Of a stretch of 64,000 nucleotides of DNA, positions 26,953-35,350 are shown in pieces. Location: positions 687,982-751,981 of the forward strand of contig NZ_AQXU01000025.1 of NCBI RefSeq assembly GCF_000376945.1. The letters are read 5' to 3'. The notes beneath the pieces were generated by a model. That model did no database searches, was not told the DNA's origin, and was given only the letters and a program-made list of their open reading frames with translations. How positions within the stretch are numbered: the stretch's first letter is position 1; every line of letters starts with the position of its first letter. The stretch is from Leeia oryzae DSM 17879 (GTDB taxonomy: Bacteria > Pseudomonadota > Gammaproteobacteria > Burkholderiales > Leeiaceae). The position numbers were made by a program, and so were the translations under genes.

Positions 26953-28596
26953 ATGCATTCAGAAACCGATATCTTTCCGGATTTCGGACTCACCGCCGAA
27001 CAGCGCCGCGCAGCCGTCTTCAGTCATTATTACGAATATCCGGGCATGGATGGCGAGAAAGGTGAAATCTGGTGCTACACCGATGCCTATACCTATACCG
27101 CCGGGGCAACGGTGCAACTAAAAATCAGCGCAACCGCTGCCAAATGCCATATGGTCATCATCCGTGACGGCGCGCAAGAAGTGCCGGTGCTGTCGCATGC
27201 CAATATCGACTGCGGCTGGCAAGAAACGCCAGACCAGTGTTCGGTCACCGGTTGCGGCTGGGAGACATCGCTCGAATTCCAGATCCCGGACAGTTGGACT
27301 TCTGGCGCCTACCGTATCACCCTGACGGCCACGGGCAAGCAGGGGAACGACGTCAGCTGTGACCATCTGTTCATCGTAAGACCAGCAGCCGGGCAGCACG
27401 CAGGCCGCATCTTGCAGGTTGCCGCCACCGGTACCTGGACGGCCTATAACACCTGGGGTGGTTCCAACCACTACGAGGGCATTACCGGCCCGGAGCGTAA
27501 CCAGTTTTCGCCGCTGGTCAGTACCCAGCGGCCGTTTGCCCGCGGGTTTGTGCGGCTGCCGGCCGGGTCGCCACGCGTTCCGCTGGAAAAAACGCTGCCG
27601 CCCAAAACACTCCCCCGCTACCCGCACATGGAATGGGCGTACGCCAACGGGTTCTCCAAGAAATACGCGTCCTCGGGCTGGGCGTCTTACGACAGCCACT
27701 TTTTCCGCTGGGCCGAGCGGGCCGGCTACCAGATCGACCTGTGCAGCCAGCACGAACTGCAGTTCCATCCGGAGATTCTCGACGGTTACGACTGCGTGGT
27801 GTGTGTGGGGCACGACGAATACTGGACCTGGGAAATGCGCGATGCCATTGACGCGTATGTGGCCAATGGCGGCCATATTGCCCGTTTTGCCGGCAACTTC
27901 ATGTGGCAAACGCGCCTGAGCGACGACGGTACCCAGCAGACCTGCTACAAATACCGTGCCCGGGCGGAAGACCCGATGTTCCGCAGCAACCCGAGCCGTA
28001 CCACCAACTCGTGGGAGGCGCCGGAGATCAGCCGTCCGGGGTCCAGTACCTTCGGCCTGAATGCCACCAACGGCGTGTATGTCGGCTGGGGAGGCTGCGC
28101 GGTGCGTGGCGTGCGCGGGTTTCCGGTCTACCGGCCGGAACACTGGGCGTTTGCCGGCACCGGCATTTATTACGGCGATTTGCTGGGCGCAGACAGCCAT
28201 GTGTTTGGCTATGAAGTAGACGGGCTGGATTACGTGATCAAGAACGGGCTGCCAGAACCGGCCCCGGGAGCCGGTGCACCGGAATCGCTGCAGATTCTGG
28301 CGCTGGGCATGGCTTCGCTGATCGAAGAAAGTGCCGACATCACTTCGCCGGACCAGTTCCTGAAAGACGACGACTGCAAGTTTGTGGCAGAAACCCTGTA
28401 CGGCTATGTCAGTGAGGCCAGCATGGACAAGGTCAAACGCGGTGCGGGCATGATCGTGAATTTCCCGCAGGGCAAGGGGGAAGTCTTCCATGCCGGCAGT
28501 TGCGAATGGGTAGCCGGCCTGCTGAAACAGGATGCCATGGTCGAGCAGGTCACCCGCAACGTACTCAACCGTTATCTGGGGTTGTCAAAGAGCTGA
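26953..28596 (+). CDS. N,N-dimethylformamidase large-subunit-like protein
   Basis: Protein of 547 residues related to the C-terminal (catalytic) part of the N,N-dimethylformamidase large subunit, a mononuclear-iron amidohydrolase that splits dimethylformamide to dimethylamine and formate. The characteristic GHDEYWTWEMRDA lies at residues 286-298 (His287, Glu289). The flanking ATGTWTAYNTWGGSNHYEG and AGNFMWQTRLS are also seen. Characterised DMFases are larger and need a small subunit; neither the extra N-terminal region nor a small-subunit gene is present, so the true substrate is probably a different amide. It has its own terminator and is divergent from an RpiR regulator. Confidence 0.75.
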   Translation: MHSETDIFPDFGLTAEQRRAAVFSHYYEYPGMDGEKGEIWCYTDAYTYTAGATVQLKISATAAKCHMVIIRDGAQEVPVLSHANIDCGWQETPDQCSVTGCGWETSLEFQIPDSWTSGAYRITLTATGKQGNDVSCDHLFIVRPAAGQHAGRILQVAATGTWTAYNTWGGSNHYEGITGPERNQFSPLVSTQRPFARGFVRLPAGSPRVPLEKTLPPKTLPRYPHMEWAYANGFSKKYASSGWASYDSHFFRWAERAGYQIDLCSQHELQFHPEILDGYDCVVCVGHDEYWTWEMRDAIDAYVANGGHIARFAGNFMWQTRLSDDGTQQTCYKYRARAEDPMFRSNPSRTTNSWEAPEISRPGSSTFGLNATNGVYVGWGGCAVRGVRGFPVYRPEHWAFAGTGIYYGDLLGADSHVFGYEVDGLDYVIKNGLPEPAPGAGAPESLQILALGMASLIEESADITSPDQFLKDDDCKFVAETLYGYVSEASMDKVKRGAGMIVNFPQGKGEVFHAGSCEWVAGLLKQDAMVEQVTRNVLNRYLGLSKS

Positions 28597-28625
28597 TCAC
28601 CGGCACATGTGTCGTGCGCCCTGTG

Positions 28626-28655
28626 ACGCCATGCCCGCAAGGCATGGCGTTTTTT
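28626..28655 (+). terminator. Rho-independent terminator of the DMFase-like gene
   Basis: ACGCCATGCC / GGCATGGCGT, 10-bp perfect stem with a 5-nt loop, followed by T6. It separates the DMFase-like gene from the aminotransferase operon. Confidence 0.9.
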
Positions 28656-28728
28656 CATGCCTGTGCGCCGAGGATGGGTGGATGAAGCTGATCGATCCGC
28701 TTCATGGCGCATGAAACAAAATAAAACA

Positions 28729-28746
28729 TTTGAAATAATATTTGTA
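28729..28746. promoter_or_regulatory. Possible second RpiR-like site upstream of the catabolic operon
   Basis: TTTGAAATAATATTTGTA matches the palindrome at 26769-26786 at 12 of 18 positions, including the GAAAT core. It lies about 90 nt before the aminotransferase start, in an AT-rich promoter-like stretch. A separate inverted repeat, ATGAAGC-N10-GCTTCAT, lies just upstream at about 28682-28705. Confidence 0.35.
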
Positions 28747-28832
28747 TAAATAAAACATTCGTTATATCATCATTCCAATGGCTACAAATGAATACTAAAG
28801 CACGATAAGGCACACGCAGAAAGGGAGATGTC

Positions 28833-30161
28833 GTGGCTCATGAAAAAGATGTCGTCATGCACACATGGTGCGTGCAGCAAAACTGGAATGCGCCGACCAT
28901 TGTCAGCGGCAAGGGCGCCGTGTTTCAGGACGAGCATGGCCAGACCTATCTGGACATGAGCAGCCTGGCGGAATCCAACCACCTTGGGCATCAGCACCCG
29001 CGCATTGTCGAGGCCATCAAGAAACAGGCGGATGAACTCTGTTTCATTACCTCTGAATGGGGTGCCAAAAGCCGTGCGGACCTGGCCGAAAAACTGCTGG
29101 AAGTCAGCGGTTTCAAGAATGGCCGGGTATTCTTTACCCTGGGTGGCGCGGATGCCAACGAAAATGCCGTCAAGTTTGCCCGCTGGGCCAGTGGCAAGCC
29201 AAACGGCAAGGTCATCACCCGTTACCGCTCTTACCATGGTGCCTCGCCAGCGACCAGCGCCATGTCCGGCGACCCGCGCAGCATTCATCAGGCCCAGGGC
29301 ATGAACGGCGTGGTACACGTACCGCCCCCTTATTGCTACCGCTGCCCGATGGGCCTGCAGTACGGCAGTTGCCATACCCGCTGCGCCACTTATATTGAAG
29401 ATGTGCTGAACTGGGAAAGCCCGGCCAGCGTAGCCGCCGTGGTCATGGAACCCAGCGCCGGCACCAACGGCATCATTGCCCCGCCCGAATACTGGAAAAC
29501 CTTGCGGGCCATTACCCGCAAGCACAATATCCCGCTGATTGCGGATGAAGTGATGAGCGGATTCGGCCGCACCGGCCAGTGGTTTGCCTGGCAACATTTT
29601 GGCGAAGAAAACCAGCCGGACATGATGACGCTGGCCAAAGGCCTGACCGGGGCACACCTGCCGCTAGGCGCCGTGGTGGTGTCCGAAGCCATCTGCAAGA
29701 AACTGGATACCCAGATGCTGTACACCGGTCTGACCTACGGCGGGCACCCGCTGTGCTGTGCCGCCGGTCTGGCAGCCGTCGAGAGTTATCAGGAAGAAAA
29801 CCTGATCGAGCGTTCCCGCGTCTTGGGCGGTTATCTGAAACAGCGCCTGCAGGCTATGAAAGAACGCCTCGACATCATTGGCGATATCCGCGGGGATGGC
29901 CTCTTTGCCGTCATCGAGCTGATTGGCAACAAAACCACCAAAGAGGCACTGGTGCCCTGGGGGGTGAATTCTTCCCTGCTACGGAATCTGGTCGACAAGG
30001 GGCGCGCCAAAGGCGTCTCGTTTGCCACCCGCAGCAACCTGATTATCCTTGCACCGCCACTGGTCATTACCCAGGACCAGCTGGATGTTGCACTTGATCT
30101 GCTGGAACAGCTGGTCGAGGATTGTGAAACCCATATTTTTGGTTTACCGGAGGCTGTCTGA
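28833..30161 (+). CDS. Class III pyridoxal-phosphate aminotransferase (omega-amine type)
   Basis: PLP-dependent aminotransferase of 442 residues, related to beta-alanine/taurine:pyruvate and other omega-amino-acid aminotransferases. The PLP lysine is Lys269 in TLAKGLTGAHLPLG; the upstream aspartate is in LIADEVMSGFGRTG. The start is a GTG with AAGGGAG five bases before it. A cysteine-rich insertion, YCYRCPMGLQYGSCHTRC, at about residue 168 is unusual and could bind a metal. It is the first gene of an operon with an aldehyde dehydrogenase one base downstream, so its product is probably the aldehyde that enzyme oxidises. Confidence 0.88.
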   Translation: MAHEKDVVMHTWCVQQNWNAPTIVSGKGAVFQDEHGQTYLDMSSLAESNHLGHQHPRIVEAIKKQADELCFITSEWGAKSRADLAEKLLEVSGFKNGRVFFTLGGADANENAVKFARWASGKPNGKVITRYRSYHGASPATSAMSGDPRSIHQAQGMNGVVHVPPPYCYRCPMGLQYGSCHTRCATYIEDVLNWESPASVAAVVMEPSAGTNGIIAPPEYWKTLRAITRKHNIPLIADEVMSGFGRTGQWFAWQHFGEENQPDMMTLAKGLTGAHLPLGAVVVSEAICKKLDTQMLYTGLTYGGHPLCCAAGLAAVESYQEENLIERSRVLGGYLKQRLQAMKERLDIIGDIRGDGLFAVIELIGNKTTKEALVPWGVNSSLLRNLVDKGRAKGVSFATRSNLIILAPPLVITQDQLDVALDLLEQLVEDCETHIFGLPEAV

Positions 30162-30162
30162 A

Positions 30163-31737
30163 ATGAGCGGATTTAAACTGACCTATTCCACCATGTTTGC
30201 ACCGCCTCTGGCACTGCATACGCATTTCGACCAGGCGGTTGAGGCACTGGCACCCGCACTGGCACAGCCGCATGGTCTGTACATTGACGGCAAGACGGTC
30301 ATGAAGGAAGACAAGATCACCACCTTCGACCCGGCCAACCAGCAGCGGATACTGGGGCATTTTTCTCTGGCGCAGGCGGCGGACGTAGACGCCGCCGTGG
30401 CTGCGGCCAAAAAGGCCTCCAGAACCTGGCGCAATACGCCTTGGCAAGTACGGGTGGAACTGCTGCGCAAAGTGGCGCGCAATGTAGAAAACCGCCTGTA
30501 CGAAATTGCCGCCGCAGTTTCTTATGAAGTCGGCAAGAACCGTATGGAAGCCCTGGGCGAAGTCGCCGAAGTCGCCGAGTTCTTTGACCTGTACGCAGCA
30601 GACATGGAGTCGCACCAGGGTTACGACCGCAAACTGCCGGACGACCCGTTGCCGGACTTCAAGAGCCATAACCGGAGCGTCATGAAGCCTTACGGCGTCT
30701 GGGCCGTGGTAGCGCCGTTCAACTTCCCGTTTGCGCTGGCTGGTGGCCCGACTGCCGCGGCACTGGCCACCGGCAATACCGTGGTCCTGAAGGGTTCCGT
30801 GGAAACCCCGTGGTCCGGCGTGCTGCTGGCCGAGTGCATTCGCGATGCCGGCATCCCCGCCGGGGTATTCAACTACCTGGTCGGCCATGGCAGCCAGATC
30901 GGCGACGCACTGACCGGCCACAAGGACGTGGATGGCGTGACCTTTACCGGCTCTTACAAGGTCGGCATGCATATCGCCAGAATGCAGTTGGCCCGTGCCG
31001 TCCCTCGCCCGTGCATTGCCGAAATGGGGGGCAAGAATGCCGCCATGGTCACCGCCAAAGCGAATCTGGACGTCGCCGCACAAGGGATCATCCGCTCGGC
31101 CTTTGGCATGTCTGGCCAGAAGTGCTCGGCTCTCTCCCGTGTTTACGTTGAAGATTCGGTTGCTGATGCCCTGATCGACAAGATCAAGGCGGCGATGGCA
31201 AACATCAAGATCGGCAGCCCGCAGCAGCAGGAAACCTGGATCGGCCCGGTGACCACCCGTGGCGGCTATGCCAACTATGCCCGCTACAGCGACCAGCTGA
31301 ACCAGCACGGCAGCAAGGTTCTGGCCGGTGGCGAGCAGCTGAAACACGGGGAGTTTGCCAACGGGCTGTTCTGCGCCCCGACCCTGGCGGAAGCACCGCT
31401 GGACCACCCGCTATGGAAAGAAGAGATGTTCCTGCCGGTGGTGATGCTGGGCCGCGTAGCCAACCGTGACGAGGCCATGGCACAAATGAACGACAGTGAC
31501 TTTGGCCTGACCGCCGGCTTCTTTGGCGGCGACGATGAAGTCAGCTGGTTCTTTGACAACGTCGAAGCCGGGGTGACCTACGCCAACCGGCCGCAAGGGG
31601 CCACCACAGGAGCCTGGCCAGGCTACCAGCCGTTTGGCGGCTGGAAAGGGTCCGGCAATACCGGCAAGGCGATTGCGTCTTTCTATTACCTGCCGCAATA
31701 CATGCGTGAACAGTCACAAACCCATATTGCGCCCTGA
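30163..31737 (+). CDS. NAD(P)-dependent aldehyde dehydrogenase
   Basis: Aldehyde dehydrogenase of 524 residues, at the long end of the superfamily and closest in pattern to the 1-pyrroline-5-carboxylate dehydrogenase branch. The catalytic cysteine is Cys321 in GQKCSALSRVYVE, and the general-base glutamate is Glu287 in AEMGGKNAAMV. The cofactor region VVAPFNFPFALAGGPTAAALATGNTVV is intact. The start ATG follows the previous stop by one base and has CCGGAGG upstream. It should oxidise the semialdehyde made by one of the flanking aminotransferases to a carboxylate. Confidence 0.9.
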   Translation: MSGFKLTYSTMFAPPLALHTHFDQAVEALAPALAQPHGLYIDGKTVMKEDKITTFDPANQQRILGHFSLAQAADVDAAVAAAKKASRTWRNTPWQVRVELLRKVARNVENRLYEIAAAVSYEVGKNRMEALGEVAEVAEFFDLYAADMESHQGYDRKLPDDPLPDFKSHNRSVMKPYGVWAVVAPFNFPFALAGGPTAAALATGNTVVLKGSVETPWSGVLLAECIRDAGIPAGVFNYLVGHGSQIGDALTGHKDVDGVTFTGSYKVGMHIARMQLARAVPRPCIAEMGGKNAAMVTAKANLDVAAQGIIRSAFGMSGQKCSALSRVYVEDSVADALIDKIKAAMANIKIGSPQQQETWIGPVTTRGGYANYARYSDQLNQHGSKVLAGGEQLKHGEFANGLFCAPTLAEAPLDHPLWKEEMFLPVVMLGRVANRDEAMAQMNDSDFGLTAGFFGGDDEVSWFFDNVEAGVTYANRPQGATTGAWPGYQPFGGWKGSGNTGKAIASFYYLPQYMREQSQTHIAP

Positions 31738-31762
31738 TCCGGATACTTCATCACCATGACAA

Positions 31763-31783
31763 GGCAGGCCGCCAAGGCCTGCC
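31763..31783 (+). promoter_or_regulatory. Intercistronic stem-loop
   Basis: GGCAGGCC / GGCCTGCC with a 5-nt loop lies in the 67-nt gap between the aldehyde dehydrogenase and second aminotransferase genes. There is no T-run, so it is more likely an mRNA processing or stability element than a terminator. Confidence 0.4.
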
Positions 31784-31804
31784 ACCTCCAAAAGCGAGAA
31801 ACAC

Positions 31805-33124
31805 ATGAAAAGCGAACACATCAAAACCGCCTTGCCAGGCCCGAAAGCACTGGCCCTGATCGAACGTGACAAACAAGTGGTGTCTCCATCCTACCCGCGT
31901 GATTATCCGTTCGTGATGAGCCACGGCAAGGACGTGGAAATCTGGGACGTGGATGGCAACCGGTTTATCGACTTTGCCGCCGGCATTGCCGTGTGCTCTA
32001 CCGGCCATAGCCATCCGGACGTGGTCAACGCCATCAAGTCCACCAGCGAGAAGTTCCTGCACATTTCGTCTGACTACTGGCACGAAGAACAGGTACGTCT
32101 GGGCGAGATCGTGGCCGAAATTGCACCTTTTGGCGAGCCGGCCATGTCTTTCTTCTGCAACTCCGGTACCGAAGCCGTGGAAGGCGCCCTGAAACTGGCC
32201 CGTTACGTCACCGGCCGTCAGCGCTTTATCGGTTTTCTGGGGGGGTTCCATGGCCGTACCATGGGATCGCTGATGTTTACCGCCAGCAAATACACCCAGC
32301 AAAAAGGGTTCTTCCCGGGCATGCCCGGCGTGACGCACGTCCCGTATCCAAACCAGTACCGCCCATTGCTGGCCGGTGAAGATCAGGGTAAGGCCGTGCT
32401 GGACTATATCGAAAACGTGCTGTTCCAGAGCAATGTGCCGCCGACCGAAGTGGCCGGCATTCTGGTCGAGCCGATTCAGGGTGAAGGCGGTTATCTGGTA
32501 CCGCCAGAGAGCTTCCTGCCTGGCTTGCGTGCCCTGTGCGACAAGTACGGCATCCTGCTGATTGCTGACGAAGTGCAGTCTGGTGCCGGCCGTACCGGCA
32601 AAATGTTTGCCTGCGAACACTGGGGCGTGAAACCGGACATCGTCACCATGGCCAAAGGCATGGGCTCCGGCCTGCCGATCGGTCTGGTGGTGGCCAAACG
32701 CGCCATCATGGAAAAATGGCAACGCGGTGCGCACGGCAACACCTATGGCGGCAACCCGATCAGCTGCGCTGCGGCATCGACCACCCTGAACCTGATCCGC
32801 AACGGTCTGGTGAAAAACGCCGCCGAGATGGGCGAATACCTGATGGGCAAACTGCGCGAGATGCAGGCGCGTCATCCGGACGTGATTGGCGAAATCCGCG
32901 GCAAGGGGCTAATGATCGGCATCGAGCTGATTGAAGACCGCCACAGCCGCAAACCGGCCAAAGAACTCATCGATCGCCTGCTGAACCAGGCGTATCAGAA
33001 TGGCCTGATCCTGCTGTCTTGCGGCAGCAGTACCCTGCGCCTGATGCCGCCATTGACGGTCGACAAGGCCATCGCTGACGAAGCGCTGCACATTCTGGAA
33101 GAATCCCTGAAAGAACTGCTGTAA
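31805..33124 (+). CDS. Class III aminotransferase (GABA/acetylornithine type)
   Basis: Second PLP-dependent aminotransferase of the operon, 439 residues. Its pattern is that of 4-aminobutyrate/acetylornithine aminotransferases: [57 protein letters not shown], and PLP lysine Lys284 in [12 protein letters not shown]. Only modest similarity to the aminotransferase at 28833 is visible, so the two probably act on different amino groups rather than being recent duplicates. Preferred amino positions are terminal (omega) in this family. Confidence 0.9.
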   Translation: MKSEHIKTALPGPKALALIERDKQVVSPSYPRDYPFVMSHGKDVEIWDVDGNRFIDFAAGIAVCSTGHSHPDVVNAIKSTSEKFLHISSDYWHEEQVRLGEIVAEIAPFGEPAMSFFCNSGTEAVEGALKLARYVTGRQRFIGFLGGFHGRTMGSLMFTASKYTQQKGFFPGMPGVTHVPYPNQYRPLLAGEDQGKAVLDYIENVLFQSNVPPTEVAGILVEPIQGEGGYLVPPESFLPGLRALCDKYGILLIADEVQSGAGRTGKMFACEHWGVKPDIVTMAKGMGSGLPIGLVVAKRAIMEKWQRGAHGNTYGGNPISCAAASTTLNLIRNGLVKNAAEMGEYLMGKLREMQARHPDVIGEIRGKGLMIGIELIEDRHSRKPAKELIDRLLNQAYQNGLILLSCGSSTLRLMPPLTVDKAIADEALHILEESLKELL

Positions 33125-33134
33125 TCGCACCCCA

Positions 33135-33165
33135 GCCTCCTTGTGCCGTCCACGGCCAAGGGGGC
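33135..33165 (+). promoter_or_regulatory. Intercistronic stem-loop before the ABC ATPase
   Basis: GCCTCCTTG pairs with CAAGGGGGC (one G-T pair), continued after a single bulge by GCCGT/ACGGC. It has no T-run and lies 45 nt before the ATPase start. It may adjust the level of the downstream transporter message. Confidence 0.4.
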
Positions 33166-33209
33166 ATCCATGCCGTCCAGTGACCTTTTTCTCCGGTACA
33201 GGAATCCCC

Positions 33210-33977
33210 ATGCACGTTCTAGAACTTGAAGACATCCACAAAAGCTACGGCCAGCACGAGGTGCTGAAAGGCATTTCCCTGTCCGCCAAGCGTGGCGATG
33301 TGATCAGCATCATCGGCTCCAGCGGCTCTGGCAAAAGCACCTTGCTGCGCTGTACCAACCTGCTGGAAAACCCGCAGTCCGGCCATATCCGTGTTAACGG
33401 CGAACAGATGCGTCTGGTTCCGTCACACGTGGGGCAGCAGTCGGCCGACCGCAAGCAGCTGGAGCGCATGCGCACCAAACTGGCGATGGTGTTCCAGCAC
33501 TTCAACCTCTGGTCGCACCTGACGGTGCTGGAAAACATCATGCTGGCACCGATGCGGGTCCAAAACCGCAGCAAGGAAGAAGCGCACGCCATGGCCATCG
33601 AGATGCTGGAACAGGTCAAGCTGGACCCGGCGCGGGTGGCCAATGCCTACCCGGCACATCTGTCGGGCGGGCAACAACAGCGGGTCGCCATTGCCCGTGC
33701 CCTGGCAGTCCAGCCCGATGCCCTGCTGTTTGATGAACCCACCTCAGCGCTGGACCCGGAACTGGTCGGCGAAGTCTTGGCGGTGATGAAGGATCTGGCC
33801 AAGGCCGGCCGCACCATGCTGGTGGTCACCCACGAGATGGGGTTTGCCCGCGAGGTGTCTTCCGAAGTGGTCTTCCTGCACCAAGGGGTGGTAGATGACC
33901 GCGGCACGCCAGCCGAGATGTTTACCCAAACCAAAAGCGGACGCCTGGGCCAGTTCCTGAGCGGTTCCCTGAAATAA
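33210..33977 (+). CDS. Polar/basic amino acid ABC transporter ATP-binding protein (HisP family)
   Basis: ATPase of 255 residues, the standard size for the HisP/GlnQ/ArtP family. Walker A is GSSGSGKST, the Q-loop is [15 protein letters not shown], the signature LSGGQQQR and Walker [12 protein letters not shown]. The longer region between Walker A and Q-loop ([18 protein letters not shown]) is typical of HisP-type basic-amino-acid transporters. Start at 33210 with AGGAA upstream. Its binding protein and permeases are encoded 4-7 kb downstream at 38030-40306. Confidence 0.92.
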   Translation: MHVLELEDIHKSYGQHEVLKGISLSAKRGDVISIIGSSGSGKSTLLRCTNLLENPQSGHIRVNGEQMRLVPSHVGQQSADRKQLERMRTKLAMVFQHFNLWSHLTVLENIMLAPMRVQNRSKEEAHAMAIEMLEQVKLDPARVANAYPAHLSGGQQQRVAIARALAVQPDALLFDEPTSALDPELVGEVLAVMKDLAKAGRTMLVVTHEMGFAREVSSEVVFLHQGVVDDRGTPAEMFTQTKSGRLGQFLSGSLK

Positions 33978-33999
33978 CTTCCGGCAAGGTGCATTCGAC

Positions 34000-34686
34000 A
34001 TGATCAACAAGACAGTCGCGACCCTCGAAGAAAGCGTCGCCGGCATTTTTGATGGGGCCACGGTGATGATTGGCGGGTTCGGGACCGCCGGCCAGCCGGC
34101 CGAGCTGATTGATGCCCTGATCCATCAGGGGGCCCGTGACCTGACCATCGTCAACAACAATGCCGGCAATGGCGACATCGGGCTGGCCGCCCTGCTAAAG
34201 GCAGGCCGTGTGCGCAAGATCATCTGCTCTTTTCCGCGGCAAAGCGATTCGCACGTGTTTGACAGCCTGTACCGCGCTGGCCAGATCGAGCTGGAACTGG
34301 TGCCACAGGGCAATCTGGCCGTGCGCATCCAGGCTGCCGGGGCCGGGCTGGGCGCCATTTTTACCCCGACCGGGTTTGGCACGCTGCTGGCCGAGGGCAA
34401 AGAAACCCGTCATATCGACGGCAAGGATTACGTGCTGGAGTACCCCATCAAGGCCGATTTTGCGCTGATCAAGGCCCACAAGGGAGACCGCTGGGGCAAC
34501 CTCACCTATCGCAAGGCGGCGCGCAACTTTGGCCCCATCATGGCCATGGCCGCAGACTGCACCATTGCCCAGGTAAACCAGATTGTCTCCTTGGGCGAGC
34601 TGGACCCGGAGAGCGTTGTCACCCCGGGCATCTTTGTGCAACGGCTGGTACGCATCCAGCACCAGCCAGCCGCATCTGCTGCGTGA
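34000..34686 (+). CDS. pcaI: 3-oxoadipate CoA-transferase, subunit A
   Basis: Alpha subunit of a 3-oxoacid CoA-transferase, 228 residues. It matches PcaI-type sequences: the N-terminal MINKTVATLEESVAGI, the glycine-rich VMIGGFGTAGQPAELID, IVNNNAGNGDIGLAALL, and HKGDRWGNLTYRKAARNF. With subunit B it would move CoA from succinyl-CoA to 3-oxoadipate. Acetoacetate-type (ScoA/AtoD) alternatives are less likely given the PcaF-like thiolase downstream. It lies 22 nt after the ABC ATPase. Confidence 0.88.
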   Translation: MINKTVATLEESVAGIFDGATVMIGGFGTAGQPAELIDALIHQGARDLTIVNNNAGNGDIGLAALLKAGRVRKIICSFPRQSDSHVFDSLYRAGQIELELVPQGNLAVRIQAAGAGLGAIFTPTGFGTLLAEGKETRHIDGKDYVLEYPIKADFALIKAHKGDRWGNLTYRKAARNFGPIMAMAADCTIAQVNQIVSLGELDPESVVTPGIFVQRLVRIQHQPAASAA

Positions 34687-34694
34687 GGAACATC

Positions 34695-35342
34695 ATGAAC
34701 AAATGGAATCGCGATCAGATCGCCCAAAAAGTGGCCCTGGATATTCCAGAAGGGGCCTATGTGAACCTGGGTATCGGCTTGCCGACCCGGGTCGCCAACT
34801 TCCTGCCGCCCGACCGGGAAATCATCCTGCACAGCGAAAACGGCATTCTGGGCATGGGGCCAGCCCCCTTGCCGGCAGACATTGACCCGGACCTGATCAA
34901 CGCCGGCAAAGAACCGGTTACCCTGCAACCGGGGGGTTGTTATTTTCATCACGGCGACTCGTTTGCCATGATGCGCGGTGGCCATCTGGACATCTGCGTG
35001 CTGGGGGCCTTCCAGGTATCGCGGCGCGGTGATCTGGCCAACTGGCATACCGGTGCTCCGGATGCCATTCCGGCCGTGGGCGGCGCCATGGACCTGGCCA
35101 TCGGTGCCAAAAAAGTCTATGTGATGATGGATTTTCTGACCAAGACCGGCGACTGCAAACTGGTCGACACCTGCGAGTACCCGCTGACCGGCATCGGCTG
35201 TGTGGACCGCCTGTATACCGACCTGGCGATCATCGATATCCATCAGGGCCAACTGCTCGTCCGGGAACTGGCCGACGGCCTGACCTTTGACGACCTGCAG
35301 CGCCTGACCGGCGTCACCCTGACGTACCAACCCGCACACTGA
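34695..35342 (+). CDS. pcaJ: 3-oxoadipate CoA-transferase, subunit B
   Basis: Beta subunit, 215 residues, carrying the catalytic glutamate in ILHSENGILGMGP. Other family markers are YVNLGIGLPTRVANFL, and GGAMDLAIGAKKVYVMMDF. The ATG at 34695 with GAGGA upstream is preferred; a GTG at 34683 overlapping the pcaI stop is possible. It is translationally close to pcaI and eight bases from the thiolase start. No ring-cleavage pca genes are in the window, so the pair is used outside a complete aromatic pathway here. Confidence 0.88.
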   Translation: MNKWNRDQIAQKVALDIPEGAYVNLGIGLPTRVANFLPPDREIILHSENGILGMGPAPLPADIDPDLINAGKEPVTLQPGGCYFHHGDSFAMMRGGHLDICVLGAFQVSRRGDLANWHTGAPDAIPAVGGAMDLAIGAKKVYVMMDFLTKTGDCKLVDTCEYPLTGIGCVDRLYTDLAIIDIHQGQLLVRELADGLTFDDLQRLTGVTLTYQPAH

Positions 35343-35350
35343 GACTCCCC

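Noticed and set aside
27118-28491. 457-codon open frame antisense to the DMFase-like gene
   Set aside because: Shadow caused by GC-biased third positions; no ribosome-binding site or recognisable domain.
30067-32875. Long minus-strand open frames opposite the aldehyde dehydrogenase and second aminotransferase
   Set aside because: Both are antisense to clear enzyme genes and show no protein-like features.
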